NCBI GenBank assembly: GCA_025359165.1
Contig: JANYHG010000250.1
Span: 1-43,718, forward strand
Length of the DNA: 43,718 nucleotides
Direction of reading: 5' to 3'
Source: Hyphomicrobiaceae bacterium
Lineage (GTDB): Bacteria > Pseudomonadota > Alphaproteobacteria > Rhizobiales > Hyphomicrobiaceae
Shown piece by piece: positions 15,326 to 23,453 of the stretch (positions are counted from its first letter, which is position 1; the number at the start of each line of letters is the position of its first letter). The notes beneath the pieces were generated by a model, which worked only from the letters and a program-made list of their open reading frames with translations, was not told the origin of the DNA and made no database searches. A program made the position numbers and the translations under genes.

Positions 15326-15997
15326 GTGCGCGCACTCGTCGTCGAGGATGATAAGAACTTGAACCGGCAGTTGGTCGATGCCTTGACCGACGCTGGCTTC
15401 GCCGTCGATTCCGCTGCGGACGGCGAGGAGGGGTTCTTCCTCGGCGAAACCGAACCCTATGACGTCGTCGTTCTCGATATCGGGTTGCCGAAGATGGATG
15501 GCTTGTCCGTGCTTGAGCAATGGCGGCGGCAGGACAAAAAGATGCCGGTGATCCTGCTTACCGCTCGCGATCGGTGGAGCGACAAAGTGTCGGGCATGGA
15601 TGCGGGTGCCGACGACTATCTCGCCAAGCCATTTCACATGGAAGAACTGCTTGCCCGCGTGCGGGCACAGGTGCGCCGCGCCTCTGGCCATGCCAAGTCC
15701 GAAATCGAATGCGGCACCTTGCGCCTCGATACCAAAACCGCGCGCGTTACCGTCGATGGGCAACCGGTCAAACTCACCAGCCACGAATATCGCTTGCTCG
15801 CGTATTTGCTGCATCACAATGGGCGCGTCGTATCTCGCACCGAACTGGTCGAGCATCTTTACGAGCAGGACTTCGATCGTGACAGCAATACGATCGAAGT
15901 CTTCATCGGTCGCCTTCGCAAAAAGATCCCAGCGGATATGATCGTCACCATTCGCGGTCTCGGTTATCGCTTGTCCCCGGACGGCAATGAAGCATAA
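15326..15997 (+). CDS. feuP: OmpR/PhoB-family response regulator, FeuP/PhoP-like
   Basis: This 223-residue transcription factor has a receiver domain with the acidic pocket VVEDD, phosphoacceptor Asp51 in VVLDIGLP, and Lys near residue 101 in YLAKPF. A winged-helix DNA-binding domain follows (TSHEYRLLAYLLHH, SNTIEVFIGRLRKKI, IRGLGYRL). It starts at GTG 15326 with GAGGA upstream. It overlaps the partner kinase gene by 11 bases. Its place before the kinase, the glycine-zipper lipoprotein and ccmI matches the feuP-feuQ locus of rhizobia, where it regulates envelope functions such as cyclic glucan export. The symbol is assigned by this context and family. The small regulator feuN known upstream in Sinorhizobium is not seen here. 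Confidence 0.8.
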   Translation: MRALVVEDDKNLNRQLVDALTDAGFAVDSAADGEEGFFLGETEPYDVVVLDIGLPKMDGLSVLEQWRRQDKKMPVILLTARDRWSDKVSGMDAGADDYLAKPFHMEELLARVRAQVRRASGHAKSEIECGTLRLDTKTARVTVDGQPVKLTSHEYRLLAYLLHHNGRVVSRTELVEHLYEQDFDRDSNTIEVFIGRLRKKIPADMIVTIRGLGYRLSPDGNEA

Positions 15998-17363
15998 CTC
16001 CCTTGCGTTCCGTTTGTTCGCGACTGCGGCGGCTTGGACGCTCGTCGTCCTGCCGATGGCCGGACTTTTGATCTATACGCTTTACCGCACGGATATCGTC
16101 TCCAGTCACGATCGCCGTCTCAAATTGCTCCTCACAGTCATCCGCGCCGACAGCGTCGATCACGGCGGCGAAGAACCGGGATCGCCGAAGGATGCCGGCG
16201 AGACGCTTTTCACGTTTTCGCAATCGGGCTGGTACTGGCAGATCAAACCGCTCGACGGAAAGCCGGGCAGGCGTTTGAATTCCGAGTCGCTCGGAGAAGA
16301 GACCTACCCGTTGCCGAGTGAAATCGGCATCCTTCCCTTCGATAACGAAGAACGTTGGGGCATCGTCCCCGGCCCGAACAATCAAGTTCTTCGCGTCGTC
16401 GAAGTCATGCACTTTTTCGGCGAGGGCGCGGAGGCGAAACGGTACTCGATTTCGGTTGCCGGAACTTTAGCCGAAGTCGATAGAAGCCTGACGTCGTTCA
16501 GTACGCGGCTGGTGCAGGCGCTGGCGCTCGCGGGGATCGGCCTGTTGTTTGTCACGCTGTTTCAGGTTCGCTTTGGGCTACACCCTTTACGGCAGGTCGA
16601 AAAGGCGCTGGCGGCCATTCGTGCAGGTGAGGCCACACGCCTCGAGGGTGAATTGCCTGCGGAAATCGCTCCCTTGCAGGCCGAATTGAACGCCTTGCTC
16701 AAGTCCAATCAGGATGTCGTCGAACGCGCGCGCACCCAGGTCGGCAACCTGGCTCATGCGCTGAAAACGCCGCTGGCAGTCCTTATTAACGAGGCGCGTG
16801 ACGACTCCACGCCGTTGGCCGAGAAGGTCAAAGAGCAGACGCAACTCATGCGTGATCAGGTAACGCATTATTTAAATCGCGCCAGGATGGCCGCGAACGT
16901 CGGGATAATCGGTCACACCACGGAAGTCCGTGGGGTCGGGGATTCGCTGGCGCGTACGCTGCAGAAAATCTATCGTGAACGTGGCCTTGAACTTGAGATT
17001 GATTGTCCAACCGATCTCCGCTTTCGCGGCGAACGCCAGGATCTCGAGGAAATGCTTGGAAATTTGATGGACAATGCCTGTAAATGGGCACATCTGCGTG
17101 TGCGCCTCGTGGCGCGGCCGTTGCTGAACGGCAGTACGCATAAAAATCTCGAAATCCTCGTCGAAGACGATGGCCCTGGGCTTTCATCAGAGCAATTGGA
17201 TCAACCTGTTCAGCGCGGCCACCGGCTCGACGAGACGAAGCCGGGTTCCGGCCTGGGTCATTCGATCGTCGCCGAGTTGGCGCAAGCCAATCAGGGCAGT
17301 TTCGAACGCTCGCGCTCTGAACTGGGCGGCCTGATGACGCGGCTGATTCTGCCTGCTGTCTGA
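15987..17363 (+). CDS. feuQ: Sensor histidine kinase, FeuQ/PhoQ-like
   Basis: This 458-residue inner-membrane kinase has a first TM at about residues 13-33 and a periplasmic sensor of about 140 residues rich in acidic and aromatic residues (FTFSQSGWYWQIKPLDG). A second TM lies at about 177-196, followed by a HAMP-like linker. His258 in LAHALKTPLAVL is the phosphorylation site. The ATPase domain shows LMDNACKWA, EDDGPG and GSGLGHSIVAEL. It is translationally coupled to the response regulator. The ligand is unknown; PhoQ and FeuQ relatives respond to envelope conditions such as cations or osmolarity. Confidence 0.85.
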   Translation: MKHNSLAFRLFATAAAWTLVVLPMAGLLIYTLYRTDIVSSHDRRLKLLLTVIRADSVDHGGEEPGSPKDAGETLFTFSQSGWYWQIKPLDGKPGRRLNSESLGEETYPLPSEIGILPFDNEERWGIVPGPNNQVLRVVEVMHFFGEGAEAKRYSISVAGTLAEVDRSLTSFSTRLVQALALAGIGLLFVTLFQVRFGLHPLRQVEKALAAIRAGEATRLEGELPAEIAPLQAELNALLKSNQDVVERARTQVGNLAHALKTPLAVLINEARDDSTPLAEKVKEQTQLMRDQVTHYLNRARMAANVGIIGHTTEVRGVGDSLARTLQKIYRERGLELEIDCPTDLRFRGERQDLEEMLGNLMDNACKWAHLRVRLVARPLLNGSTHKNLEILVEDDGPGLSSEQLDQPVQRGHRLDETKPGSGLGHSIVAELAQANQGSFERSRSELGGLMTRLILPAV

Positions 17364-17445
17364 CGAGAGCGTCAGGCTTCGGCCCCAGATCAGCCCGAAT
17401 CGCTAACATATAACTGCCGGTGGTTTCAAAGTCGTCGGGCGGTTC

Positions 17446-17928
17446 ATGCGCATTTCAACACGTATCGCGGCGATGGTCGTAATGGCCTCGTTACTGGGCG
17501 GCTGCAGCGGTGGCGCTGACCGGCGGGTCGACAATGCTGCGGTTGGTACCGGTGCGGGCGTGGTGCTCGGTGGGGTCGTCGGCAGCCAGTTCGGACGAGG
17601 CAGCGGGAAGGTTCTCGGCACCGTCGTCGGGGCCGTGGCTGGCGGTATCATCGGTAACGATATCGGCCGTAAACTGGACCAGCGTGACCGAGCGCTGGCG
17701 CAAGACGCTGAATTCGAGGCTCTCGAACGGGGTGAGTCTAACCGTCCGCGGCGTTGGACCAACCCGGAAAACGGTCGCTACGGCGACATCGTCCCGACGC
17801 CGCCGTATCAGCGGGCTGGCCTCGATTGCCGCGACTATACCCACACCGTTTATGTCGACGGTCGCCGGGAGACGATGCGCGGCACCGCTTGCCGGAATCG
17901 TGATGGTTCTTGGACTGCGGCTGCTTAG
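17446..17928 (+). CDS. Glycine-zipper outer-membrane lipoprotein, 17-kDa antigen type
   Basis: This 160-residue protein has a lipoprotein signal peptide with lipobox LLGGC, so Cys20 would be lipidated. A glycine-zipper region follows (GAGVVLGGVVGSQFG, GTVVGAVAGGIIGNDIG), the hallmark of 17-kDa-antigen / RT0821-Lpp0805-like surface lipoproteins. The C-terminal domain carries two cysteines (AGLDCRDYTHTVYVDG and GTACRNRDGSW), probably a disulphide. It most likely stabilises or decorates the outer membrane. It lies between the FeuPQ-like pair and the ccm genes, a conserved order in rhizobia, and may be a regulatory target of that pair. Confidence 0.85.
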   Translation: MRISTRIAAMVVMASLLGGCSGGADRRVDNAAVGTGAGVVLGGVVGSQFGRGSGKVLGTVVGAVAGGIIGNDIGRKLDQRDRALAQDAEFEALERGESNRPRRWTNPENGRYGDIVPTPPYQRAGLDCRDYTHTVYVDGRRETMRGTACRNRDGSWTAAA

Positions 17929-18013
17929 GTCAATCGAGGCCAGATGCGCCGATGTGTTGCCTTGCGCTTGATGTCCGCTGCTTCTATCTCCCTAGTGGAG
18001 ATTGGGACCTGCG

Positions 18014-19120
18014 ATGCTGCTCTGGTTAATGTTTGCCGCTTTGACCGCCACGGTGCTTGTTGCCGTGTTGCGCCCGGCTTTCCAGCCGTCGGCATCGATG
18101 CCACCCGAGCCTGCCGCAGATCTTGTGGTCTACAAAGATCAGTTGGCAGATTTGGAACGACAGGTGGCGCGTGGCCAGCTGGATGCGATTGAGCAGGATG
18201 CTTTGCGGCACGAGATATCGCGACGCATCCTTCGGATCAAGCCTGCGGCTGTCGGCGAGGGTGTTGCTGGCTTCAAAGCCACTACCGTTGGCATGGCGAC
18301 AGCTTTCGTCGTTCCGTTGCTTTGTCTCGGCCTGTATGCAGCTCTCGGCTCTCCGGGCGTGCCCAGCCAACCCTTTCGTGCAAATTCTGCTCAACTTGCG
18401 AATGCGTCTGCAGCGGAGTTGATTGCCAGGGTCGAAGCAAAGCTTGCGACTAATCCCGGAGACGGCCGAGGTTGGGACGCGCTTGCGCCAATCTATTTCA
18501 AATTGGAGCGTTTCGCTGATGCATCCGACGCCTACGGCCGGGCGGTCCGGCTCTTGGGGGAGACCCCGCAACGTCTCGCTGGGTTTGCCGAGGCGACCGT
18601 GCTTGCCAACGACGGGATCGTGACCGAGCCGGCCCGCGCTGCTTATCAAAAACTGCGTGTCATCAGCCCCGATAGATTTGAACCGCGTTTCTGGCTCGCG
18701 CTGGCGCAAGAGCAGGATGGCAATGCGACGGTGGCTGCAGCAGAGTACCGCGCACTCCTACAGGCCGCGCCCGCCGGTGTGACCTGGCGGTCGATGGTTG
18801 AACAGCGTCTTGCGGCTGTCTCGAAAGGTGCTGCCTCGCCGCGAGGGCCGTCGGACGATGATGTCAAAGCCGCCGCGTCTCTATCTCAAAGCGACCGCAC
18901 CGCCATGATCGACGGCATGGTCGCGGCACTTGCTGTCCGACTGAAAACCAATGGCGACGATCTCGAAGGCTGGCAGAAATTGATCCGCTCTTACGTCACC
19001 TTGAAAAAGCTGGATCTGGCCCGGTCGGCCTTGGTCGACGCGCGCGCACAGTTTGTAGGAAATACTCCGGCCGTCGCAACGCTCGACGACCTCGCGCGGC
19101 GTTTGGAGTTGCGGCCATGA
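18014..19120 (+). CDS. ccmI: Cytochrome c maturation protein CcmI (CycH)
   Basis: This 368-residue membrane-anchored chaperone binds apocytochrome c and hands it to the CcmFH haem ligation complex. An N-terminal TM (LLWLMFAALTATVLVAVLRP) is followed by the characteristic YKDQLADLERQVARGQL segment. A second TM lies at about residues 90-112 (TTVGMATAFVVPLLCLGLYA). The periplasmic part has TPR-like repeats (GWDALAPIYFKLERFADAS) and a second similar GWQKLIRSYVTLKK motif. I chose ATG 18014 because the TM starts at once; a TTG lies four codons upstream. The stop overlaps the ccmE ATG (ATGA). Confidence 0.92.
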   Translation: MLLWLMFAALTATVLVAVLRPAFQPSASMPPEPAADLVVYKDQLADLERQVARGQLDAIEQDALRHEISRRILRIKPAAVGEGVAGFKATTVGMATAFVVPLLCLGLYAALGSPGVPSQPFRANSAQLANASAAELIARVEAKLATNPGDGRGWDALAPIYFKLERFADASDAYGRAVRLLGETPQRLAGFAEATVLANDGIVTEPARAAYQKLRVISPDRFEPRFWLALAQEQDGNATVAAAEYRALLQAAPAGVTWRSMVEQRLAAVSKGAASPRGPSDDDVKAAASLSQSDRTAMIDGMVAALAVRLKTNGDDLEGWQKLIRSYVTLKKLDLARSALVDARAQFVGNTPAVATLDDLARRLELRP

Positions 19121-19599
19121 CGCGCAGACAACGCCGTGCCACACTAATCTCGCTTGCCGTCGCAGGGCTGTCTCTGGCGACGCTTCTGGTGCTATTCGCG
19201 CTCCGTTCCGGGGTCGATTATTTTTACACGCCCAGTCGTGTCGCCGCGCGCGAAGTGGGGCCGGGTGTTTCGTTTCGTCTCGGCGGCCTAGTGGCACAAG
19301 GGAGTGTGCAACGTGGCCAGGGCACTGCAGTCATGTTTGCCGTCACCGATACCAAAGCGACAATCCCGGTCGTTTACGAAGGCATCCTTCCTGAACTTTT
19401 CAGGGAAGGGCAAGGCATCATAACAGTGGGCCGGCTCGAAGCAGATGGTCGCTTCCGTGCTACGACGGTGCTTGCCAAGCACGACGAGAACTATATGCCT
19501 CCCGAGGTCGCAAAAGCGCTCAAGGAGCAGGGGGTGTGGCAGGGCGATGCAAAAGCCCCACCATCGACGTCTGTTAATGCCGGCACGCGACAAAAGTGA
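19117..19599 (+). CDS. ccmE: Haem chaperone CcmE (CycJ)
   Basis: This 160-residue periplasmic haem chaperone has one N-terminal TM (LISLAVAGLSLATLLVLFAL) and an OB-fold domain. Haem binds covalently to His122 in VLAKHDENYMPPEV, with Tyr126 as the usual axial ligand. The tail after residue 135 is short and disordered. It passes haem from CcmC to CcmF. The gene overlaps ccmI and precedes ccmF by 25 bases. The loading genes ccmABCD are not in this window, as is common in alphaproteobacteria. Confidence 0.95.
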   Translation: MTRRQRRATLISLAVAGLSLATLLVLFALRSGVDYFYTPSRVAAREVGPGVSFRLGGLVAQGSVQRGQGTAVMFAVTDTKATIPVVYEGILPELFREGQGIITVGRLEADGRFRATTVLAKHDENYMPPEVAKALKEQGVWQGDAKAPPSTSVNAGTRQK

Positions 19600-19624
19600 T
19601 TGAGTAGGAAGGCTGACGACACCG

Positions 19625-21610
19625 GTGATCATCGAAACAGGACATTTCGCACTTATCTTGGCGCTTGTCGTAAGCGTCATTCAGATGGCAGTGCCCGCTT
19701 ACGGGGTCTACTACGCCAATCGGTCGTTGACGTCCATAGCCGCGCCTGCATCGGTCGTTCAGTTCCTGCTCGTGGCGGCGGCTTTTTTCGCCCTTATGAC
19801 GGCCTACGTCAGTTCCGATTTCTCCGTCGAAAATGTTTGGGCTAACTCGCACTCGGCCAAACCATTGATCTATAAAATCGCAGGCGTCTGGGGCAATCAT
19901 GAAGGTTCGATGTTGCTTTGGGTGCTGATTTTAGCGCTGTTCGGTGCAGCGGTCGGTGTCTTCGGAAGCAATCTACCATCTGCATTTCGGGCACGCGTTC
20001 TTTCGGTTCAAGGTTCGCTTTCGGTTACGTTTATTTCGTTTATTCTTTTTACATCCAATCCGTTTGCGCGTCTTGTCCCCGCAGCCGTCGAAGGGCAAGG
20101 GCTGAATCCCATTCTGCAAGATCCCGCTTTGGCATTCCATCCCCCGTTTCTGTATACGGGCTATGTCGGCTTCTCGATGGCTTTTTCCTTTGCCGTTGCG
20201 GCGCTGTGGGAGGGACGGATAGATGCTGCTTGGGCTCGCTGGGTCCGACCCTGGACGCTACTTGCCTGGGTCGCTCTCACCATCGGCATCGCCATGGGTT
20301 CATGGTGGGCGTACTACACGCTTGGATGGGGTGGCTGGTGGTTTTGGGATCCAGTCGAGAACGCGTCGTTCATGCCATGGCTGGCAGGCACCGCGCTGCT
20401 GCACTCGGCGGTGGTGATGGAAAAGCGCGAAGCTCTCAAGATTTGGACCGTGCTGCTGGCTATCTTGACGTTTTCGCTCTCGCTGATGGGGACATTCTTA
20501 GTCCGATCGGGCATTCTGACGTCCGTCCATGCCTTTGCCGTCGACCCGCGCCGCGGCATCGTTATTCTCGGCATTCTGGCAGTCTTTATCGGCGGTGCGT
20601 TAACTCTGTACGCGTGGCGGGCTTCAAGTTTGAAAGCCGGTGGCCTGTTTCAGCCGATCAGTCGCGAAGGTGCGCTGGTCGTCAACAACGTCTTGCTGAG
20701 CACCTCGGCGGCCACCGTACTGATCGGCACACTTTATCCTCTCGGCCTGGAGGCGGTCACGGGTGCCAAGATTTCTGTCGGCGCACCCTATTTTGATCTC
20801 ACCTTCGTGCCATTGATGATTCCGCTCCTCCTTGCGCTTCCAATAGGGGCGCTGCTCGCTTGGAAGCGTGGAGATCTACCGGCAGTTTGGCAGCGTCTTC
20901 GGGCCGTGCTGTTAGCGTCCCTGTTGATCGGAGCCTTGGCACTCGCGCTAGTGCGCCGGGGGCCTTGGCTGGCACCACTGGCCATCGCGCTCGGTGCCTG
21001 GGTCGTGCTTGGAGCGTTCGCCGAATGGGCGGCACGCATCAAAGCCTTTGTCGTTCCGTTCGACGAAACGTTTCGACGTGCGCTGAACTTGCCCCGCTCC
21101 GCCTACGGCATGCTTTTTGCGCATGCGGGCGTTGGTATTGTCGTCATCGGCATCACCGCGACAACGGCGTGGCATAGCGAAGCTGTCCTAGTTCTCTCGC
21201 AAGGGCAGAAATTGGCGATCGCCGGCTACGAGGTGGTCTTCAACGGCGCCGTGCCTGGACGTGGGCCGAATTACCAAGAGACTATTGGTCGTTTCACAGT
21301 CTCGAAGGCTGGTACCGCAGTCACGACACTTACGCCTTCCAAGCGAATCTTCGACGCACCCCGGCAAGCCACGACGCAGGCTGCAATTCTGAATGCGCTT
21401 GCGGGTGATCTTTATCTGGTCCTCGGTGACAGCCAGTCAGATGGCGGTTTTGTCGTCCGCGCCTACTTCCATCCGCTTGTGCGGTTGATTTGGCTGGGTG
21501 CCTTGATTATGGCATTCGGCGGCATTCTCTCGATCTCCGATCGCCGGCTGCGTCTTGGTGCTGCTCGACCCGCTCGCCGGGTTCCTTCGTCGCCTCTGGC
21601 GGCTGAATAG
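19625..21610 (+). CDS. ccmF: Haem lyase subunit CcmF (CycK)
   Basis: This 661-residue polytopic membrane protein attaches haem to apocytochrome c together with CcmH and CcmI. The WWD haem-handling motif is present in GWGGWWFWDPVENASFMPW. Conserved family blocks include VWGNHEGSMLLWVLILALFG and LLHSAVVMEKREALKIWT. Many TM helices cover the length, and a periplasmic loop near residues 520-620 precedes the last TM. The GTG at 19625 gives the usual start VIIETGHFALILAL. The 660-residue length is normal. Confidence 0.96.
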   Translation: MIIETGHFALILALVVSVIQMAVPAYGVYYANRSLTSIAAPASVVQFLLVAAAFFALMTAYVSSDFSVENVWANSHSAKPLIYKIAGVWGNHEGSMLLWVLILALFGAAVGVFGSNLPSAFRARVLSVQGSLSVTFISFILFTSNPFARLVPAAVEGQGLNPILQDPALAFHPPFLYTGYVGFSMAFSFAVAALWEGRIDAAWARWVRPWTLLAWVALTIGIAMGSWWAYYTLGWGGWWFWDPVENASFMPWLAGTALLHSAVVMEKREALKIWTVLLAILTFSLSLMGTFLVRSGILTSVHAFAVDPRRGIVILGILAVFIGGALTLYAWRASSLKAGGLFQPISREGALVVNNVLLSTSAATVLIGTLYPLGLEAVTGAKISVGAPYFDLTFVPLMIPLLLALPIGALLAWKRGDLPAVWQRLRAVLLASLLIGALALALVRRGPWLAPLAIALGAWVVLGAFAEWAARIKAFVVPFDETFRRALNLPRSAYGMLFAHAGVGIVVIGITATTAWHSEAVLVLSQGQKLAIAGYEVVFNGAVPGRGPNYQETIGRFTVSKAGTAVTTLTPSKRIFDAPRQATTQAAILNALAGDLYLVLGDSQSDGGFVVRAYFHPLVRLIWLGALIMAFGGILSISDRRLRLGAARPARRVPSSPLAAE

Positions 21611-21621
21611 GAGGCTGCGCA

Positions 21622-22107
21622 GTGATCTTTTGCCGACTCATCACTTCGATCGTAGTTTTTTTTGTCATTTTGAGCAGCGCATGGGCGGTAGAGCCGGATG
21701 AGCGACTGGCCAATCCGGTTCTCGAGACGCGCGCGCGGGCGATATCCGCCGAACTCCGCTGTCTCGTCTGCCAGAACCAATCGATCGACGATAGCAACGC
21801 TCCTCTGGCGCGCGATCTACGTCTCCTCGTGCGCGAAATGCTGAGTGCTGGAAAATCCGATGCCGAGGTTATGACATTTCTCATCGAAAAATTCGGCGAA
21901 TTCGTTTTGCTCCGGCCCCGCTTCATAGCGCGCAATGCGCTTCTCTGGCTGGCGCCTTTCGCGTTGCTGGTGGGTGTGATGATCGCCGTGTGGCAGAGAC
22001 GGCGATCAATTCTTGTTGGTGCCGTGACCGCAGATGAATCACGTCCACTCAGCAATGACGAAAAACGGCAGTTGGAGAAAATTCTAACTGACGAAACAGC
22101 CCGTTGA
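21622..22107 (+). CDS. ccmH: Cytochrome c maturation protein CcmH (CycL)
   Basis: This 161-residue thiol-reducing subunit of the haem ligation complex has a signal peptide (SIVVFFVILSSAWA), the redox motif LRCLVCQNQSI with Cys47 and Cys50, and a C-terminal TM (LLWLAPFALLVGVMIAVW) leading to a short cytosolic tail. The GTG at 21622 is preceded by GGAGG eight bases upstream. It is the last gene of the ccmIEFH operon and converges with the opposing protease gene, with a single base between their stop codons. This is the short CcmH form; its TPR part is the separate CcmI. Confidence 0.94.
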   Translation: MIFCRLITSIVVFFVILSSAWAVEPDERLANPVLETRARAISAELRCLVCQNQSIDDSNAPLARDLRLLVREMLSAGKSDAEVMTFLIEKFGEFVLLRPRFIARNALLWLAPFALLVGVMIAVWQRRRSILVGAVTADESRPLSNDEKRQLEKILTDETAR

Positions 22108-22108
22108 A

Positions 22109-23254
22109 TCAGCGCCCCGGCGCAGCGCCTGGCTTTTGTTGCAGAAGGCGTAGTAAGATTTCCTCGGTGGCAAGACCCGTCGGTGGCAATCCGATCGATT
22201 TTTCGTATGTTTCAATGGCTGTCTTGAGGCTGGGCCCATAGGTGGCGTCACCTGCACCCAAATACAGTGCGAGTTTGCGCAACTGCTCCTGCAATTCCCG
22301 AAGTTGAGCGCTGGTCACCAGCATTCGCGCACCTCGAAATGCCGCCAACTGCTTTGCGAATGCTGTCGCCGAGACCGCCGTATTTGCAACTGCGTCCGAG
22401 AACGCTGCGCCGTCGGGTGGAGTTTCGTGTAGCACAGAGCGCGACTGGACATAGGTGCCGACATTGATGGCAACCACTTTCGGACCCGTTGGCGTCTCCG
22501 CCAGTAGCGGCGATCCCGATGACGCACCACCGGTATCGCAGGTGTGCAAGACCAGATGTTCCGGGTTATCGAAGTCAGCGGCAATGGTCGGCCATGGAGT
22601 AGAACCGAATGACCGCTCGACACTGCACGGTCGAGAGTAAGCCGGTTGCCACTGCTTAAAATCTTTATGATAGGAAATTTGATAAATCCGTCCCGCCCTC
22701 GCGTCCTGAATGATTGTTTCAACCGGCCGAGCTTCGATTTCGAACACGCCTTTGCGGCACACAGCTGTCGCCAATTTCACGAACGCCCAATCCTTCGTGG
22801 CATCGATGGGTGGTCTCGTCGACAACTCGACACTGCCTGATACGACGCTTTGTGCGCTGCTGCCCGTATCTATGCCAGCAATGCGTGCGTAGTCCCTCGT
22901 TGCATCGTAATTTCTGGCGAACCAGAAATCGGAAAGGCGCGCGCGCTTCTCCCCCTTGGTTTTGAAAAGACAGTGCGCGGCAGTGCCGATGATATCGGGC
23001 GAAATGCAAAAGGCTGTGCATACCGTTTTATGACGGATGTTGAAGAGTACGCCCATCCGCTCCCGCAAAGGGCGCAGAGGCGGCGGAAGCGCTACACGTT
23101 CATCCGAGCCGAAAACGGCAACCGGAATGGTTTTCAGAACAGTAGATTTTGCACGGGAAGTCGAGGGTCCGGGGGTGGCTGACACCTGTGACGGCATCGC
23201 CGTCATCATTACCGACGCGATGAGCGACAATGATAACCAAGCTCTAGGATGCAT
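22109..23254 (-). CDS. Secreted trypsin-like serine protease with peptidoglycan-binding-like tail
   Basis: This 381-residue protein has a signal peptide (WLSLSLIASVMMTAMPSQVSA). The chymotrypsin-fold triad is visible as His94 in IIGTAAHCLF, Asp155 in ATKDWAFVKLA and Ser246 in GGASSGSPLL. Cysteines around the His and Ser suggest disulphides. The last 65 residues (YLGAGDATYGPSLKTAIETYE, IGLPPTGLATEEILLRLL) resemble a peptidoglycan-binding 1 helix bundle, so the enzyme may act at the cell wall. I use ATG 23254 because it opens the signal peptide and GAGGGAG lies upstream; a GTG nine codons earlier is also possible. It is divergent from degP, separated by about 200 bp. Confidence 0.85.
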   Translation of the reverse strand: MHPRAWLSLSLIASVMMTAMPSQVSATPGPSTSRAKSTVLKTIPVAVFGSDERVALPPPLRPLRERMGVLFNIRHKTVCTAFCISPDIIGTAAHCLFKTKGEKRARLSDFWFARNYDATRDYARIAGIDTGSSAQSVVSGSVELSTRPPIDATKDWAFVKLATAVCRKGVFEIEARPVETIIQDARAGRIYQISYHKDFKQWQPAYSRPCSVERSFGSTPWPTIAADFDNPEHLVLHTCDTGGASSGSPLLAETPTGPKVVAINVGTYVQSRSVLHETPPDGAAFSDAVANTAVSATAFAKQLAAFRGARMLVTSAQLRELQEQLRKLALYLGAGDATYGPSLKTAIETYEKSIGLPPTGLATEEILLRLLQQKPGAAPGR

Positions 23255-23453
23255 ACAATGTCGCTCTCCCTCACTTGTCACCGGCCTGTCACCGGCATCA
23301 TGATGACAAAAAATTAATGCCAGCGAAATGCGGGCGTAACGCGTGATCGGCTACGAGTTACATTGCAATCGCGGCGCTGCGAGTGGCTTAGATGCGATCG
23401 AGTGTCGAAGTCCATACCCAGTTTCGCTCCATGCCGGCTTTGGGAGTTTTTTC

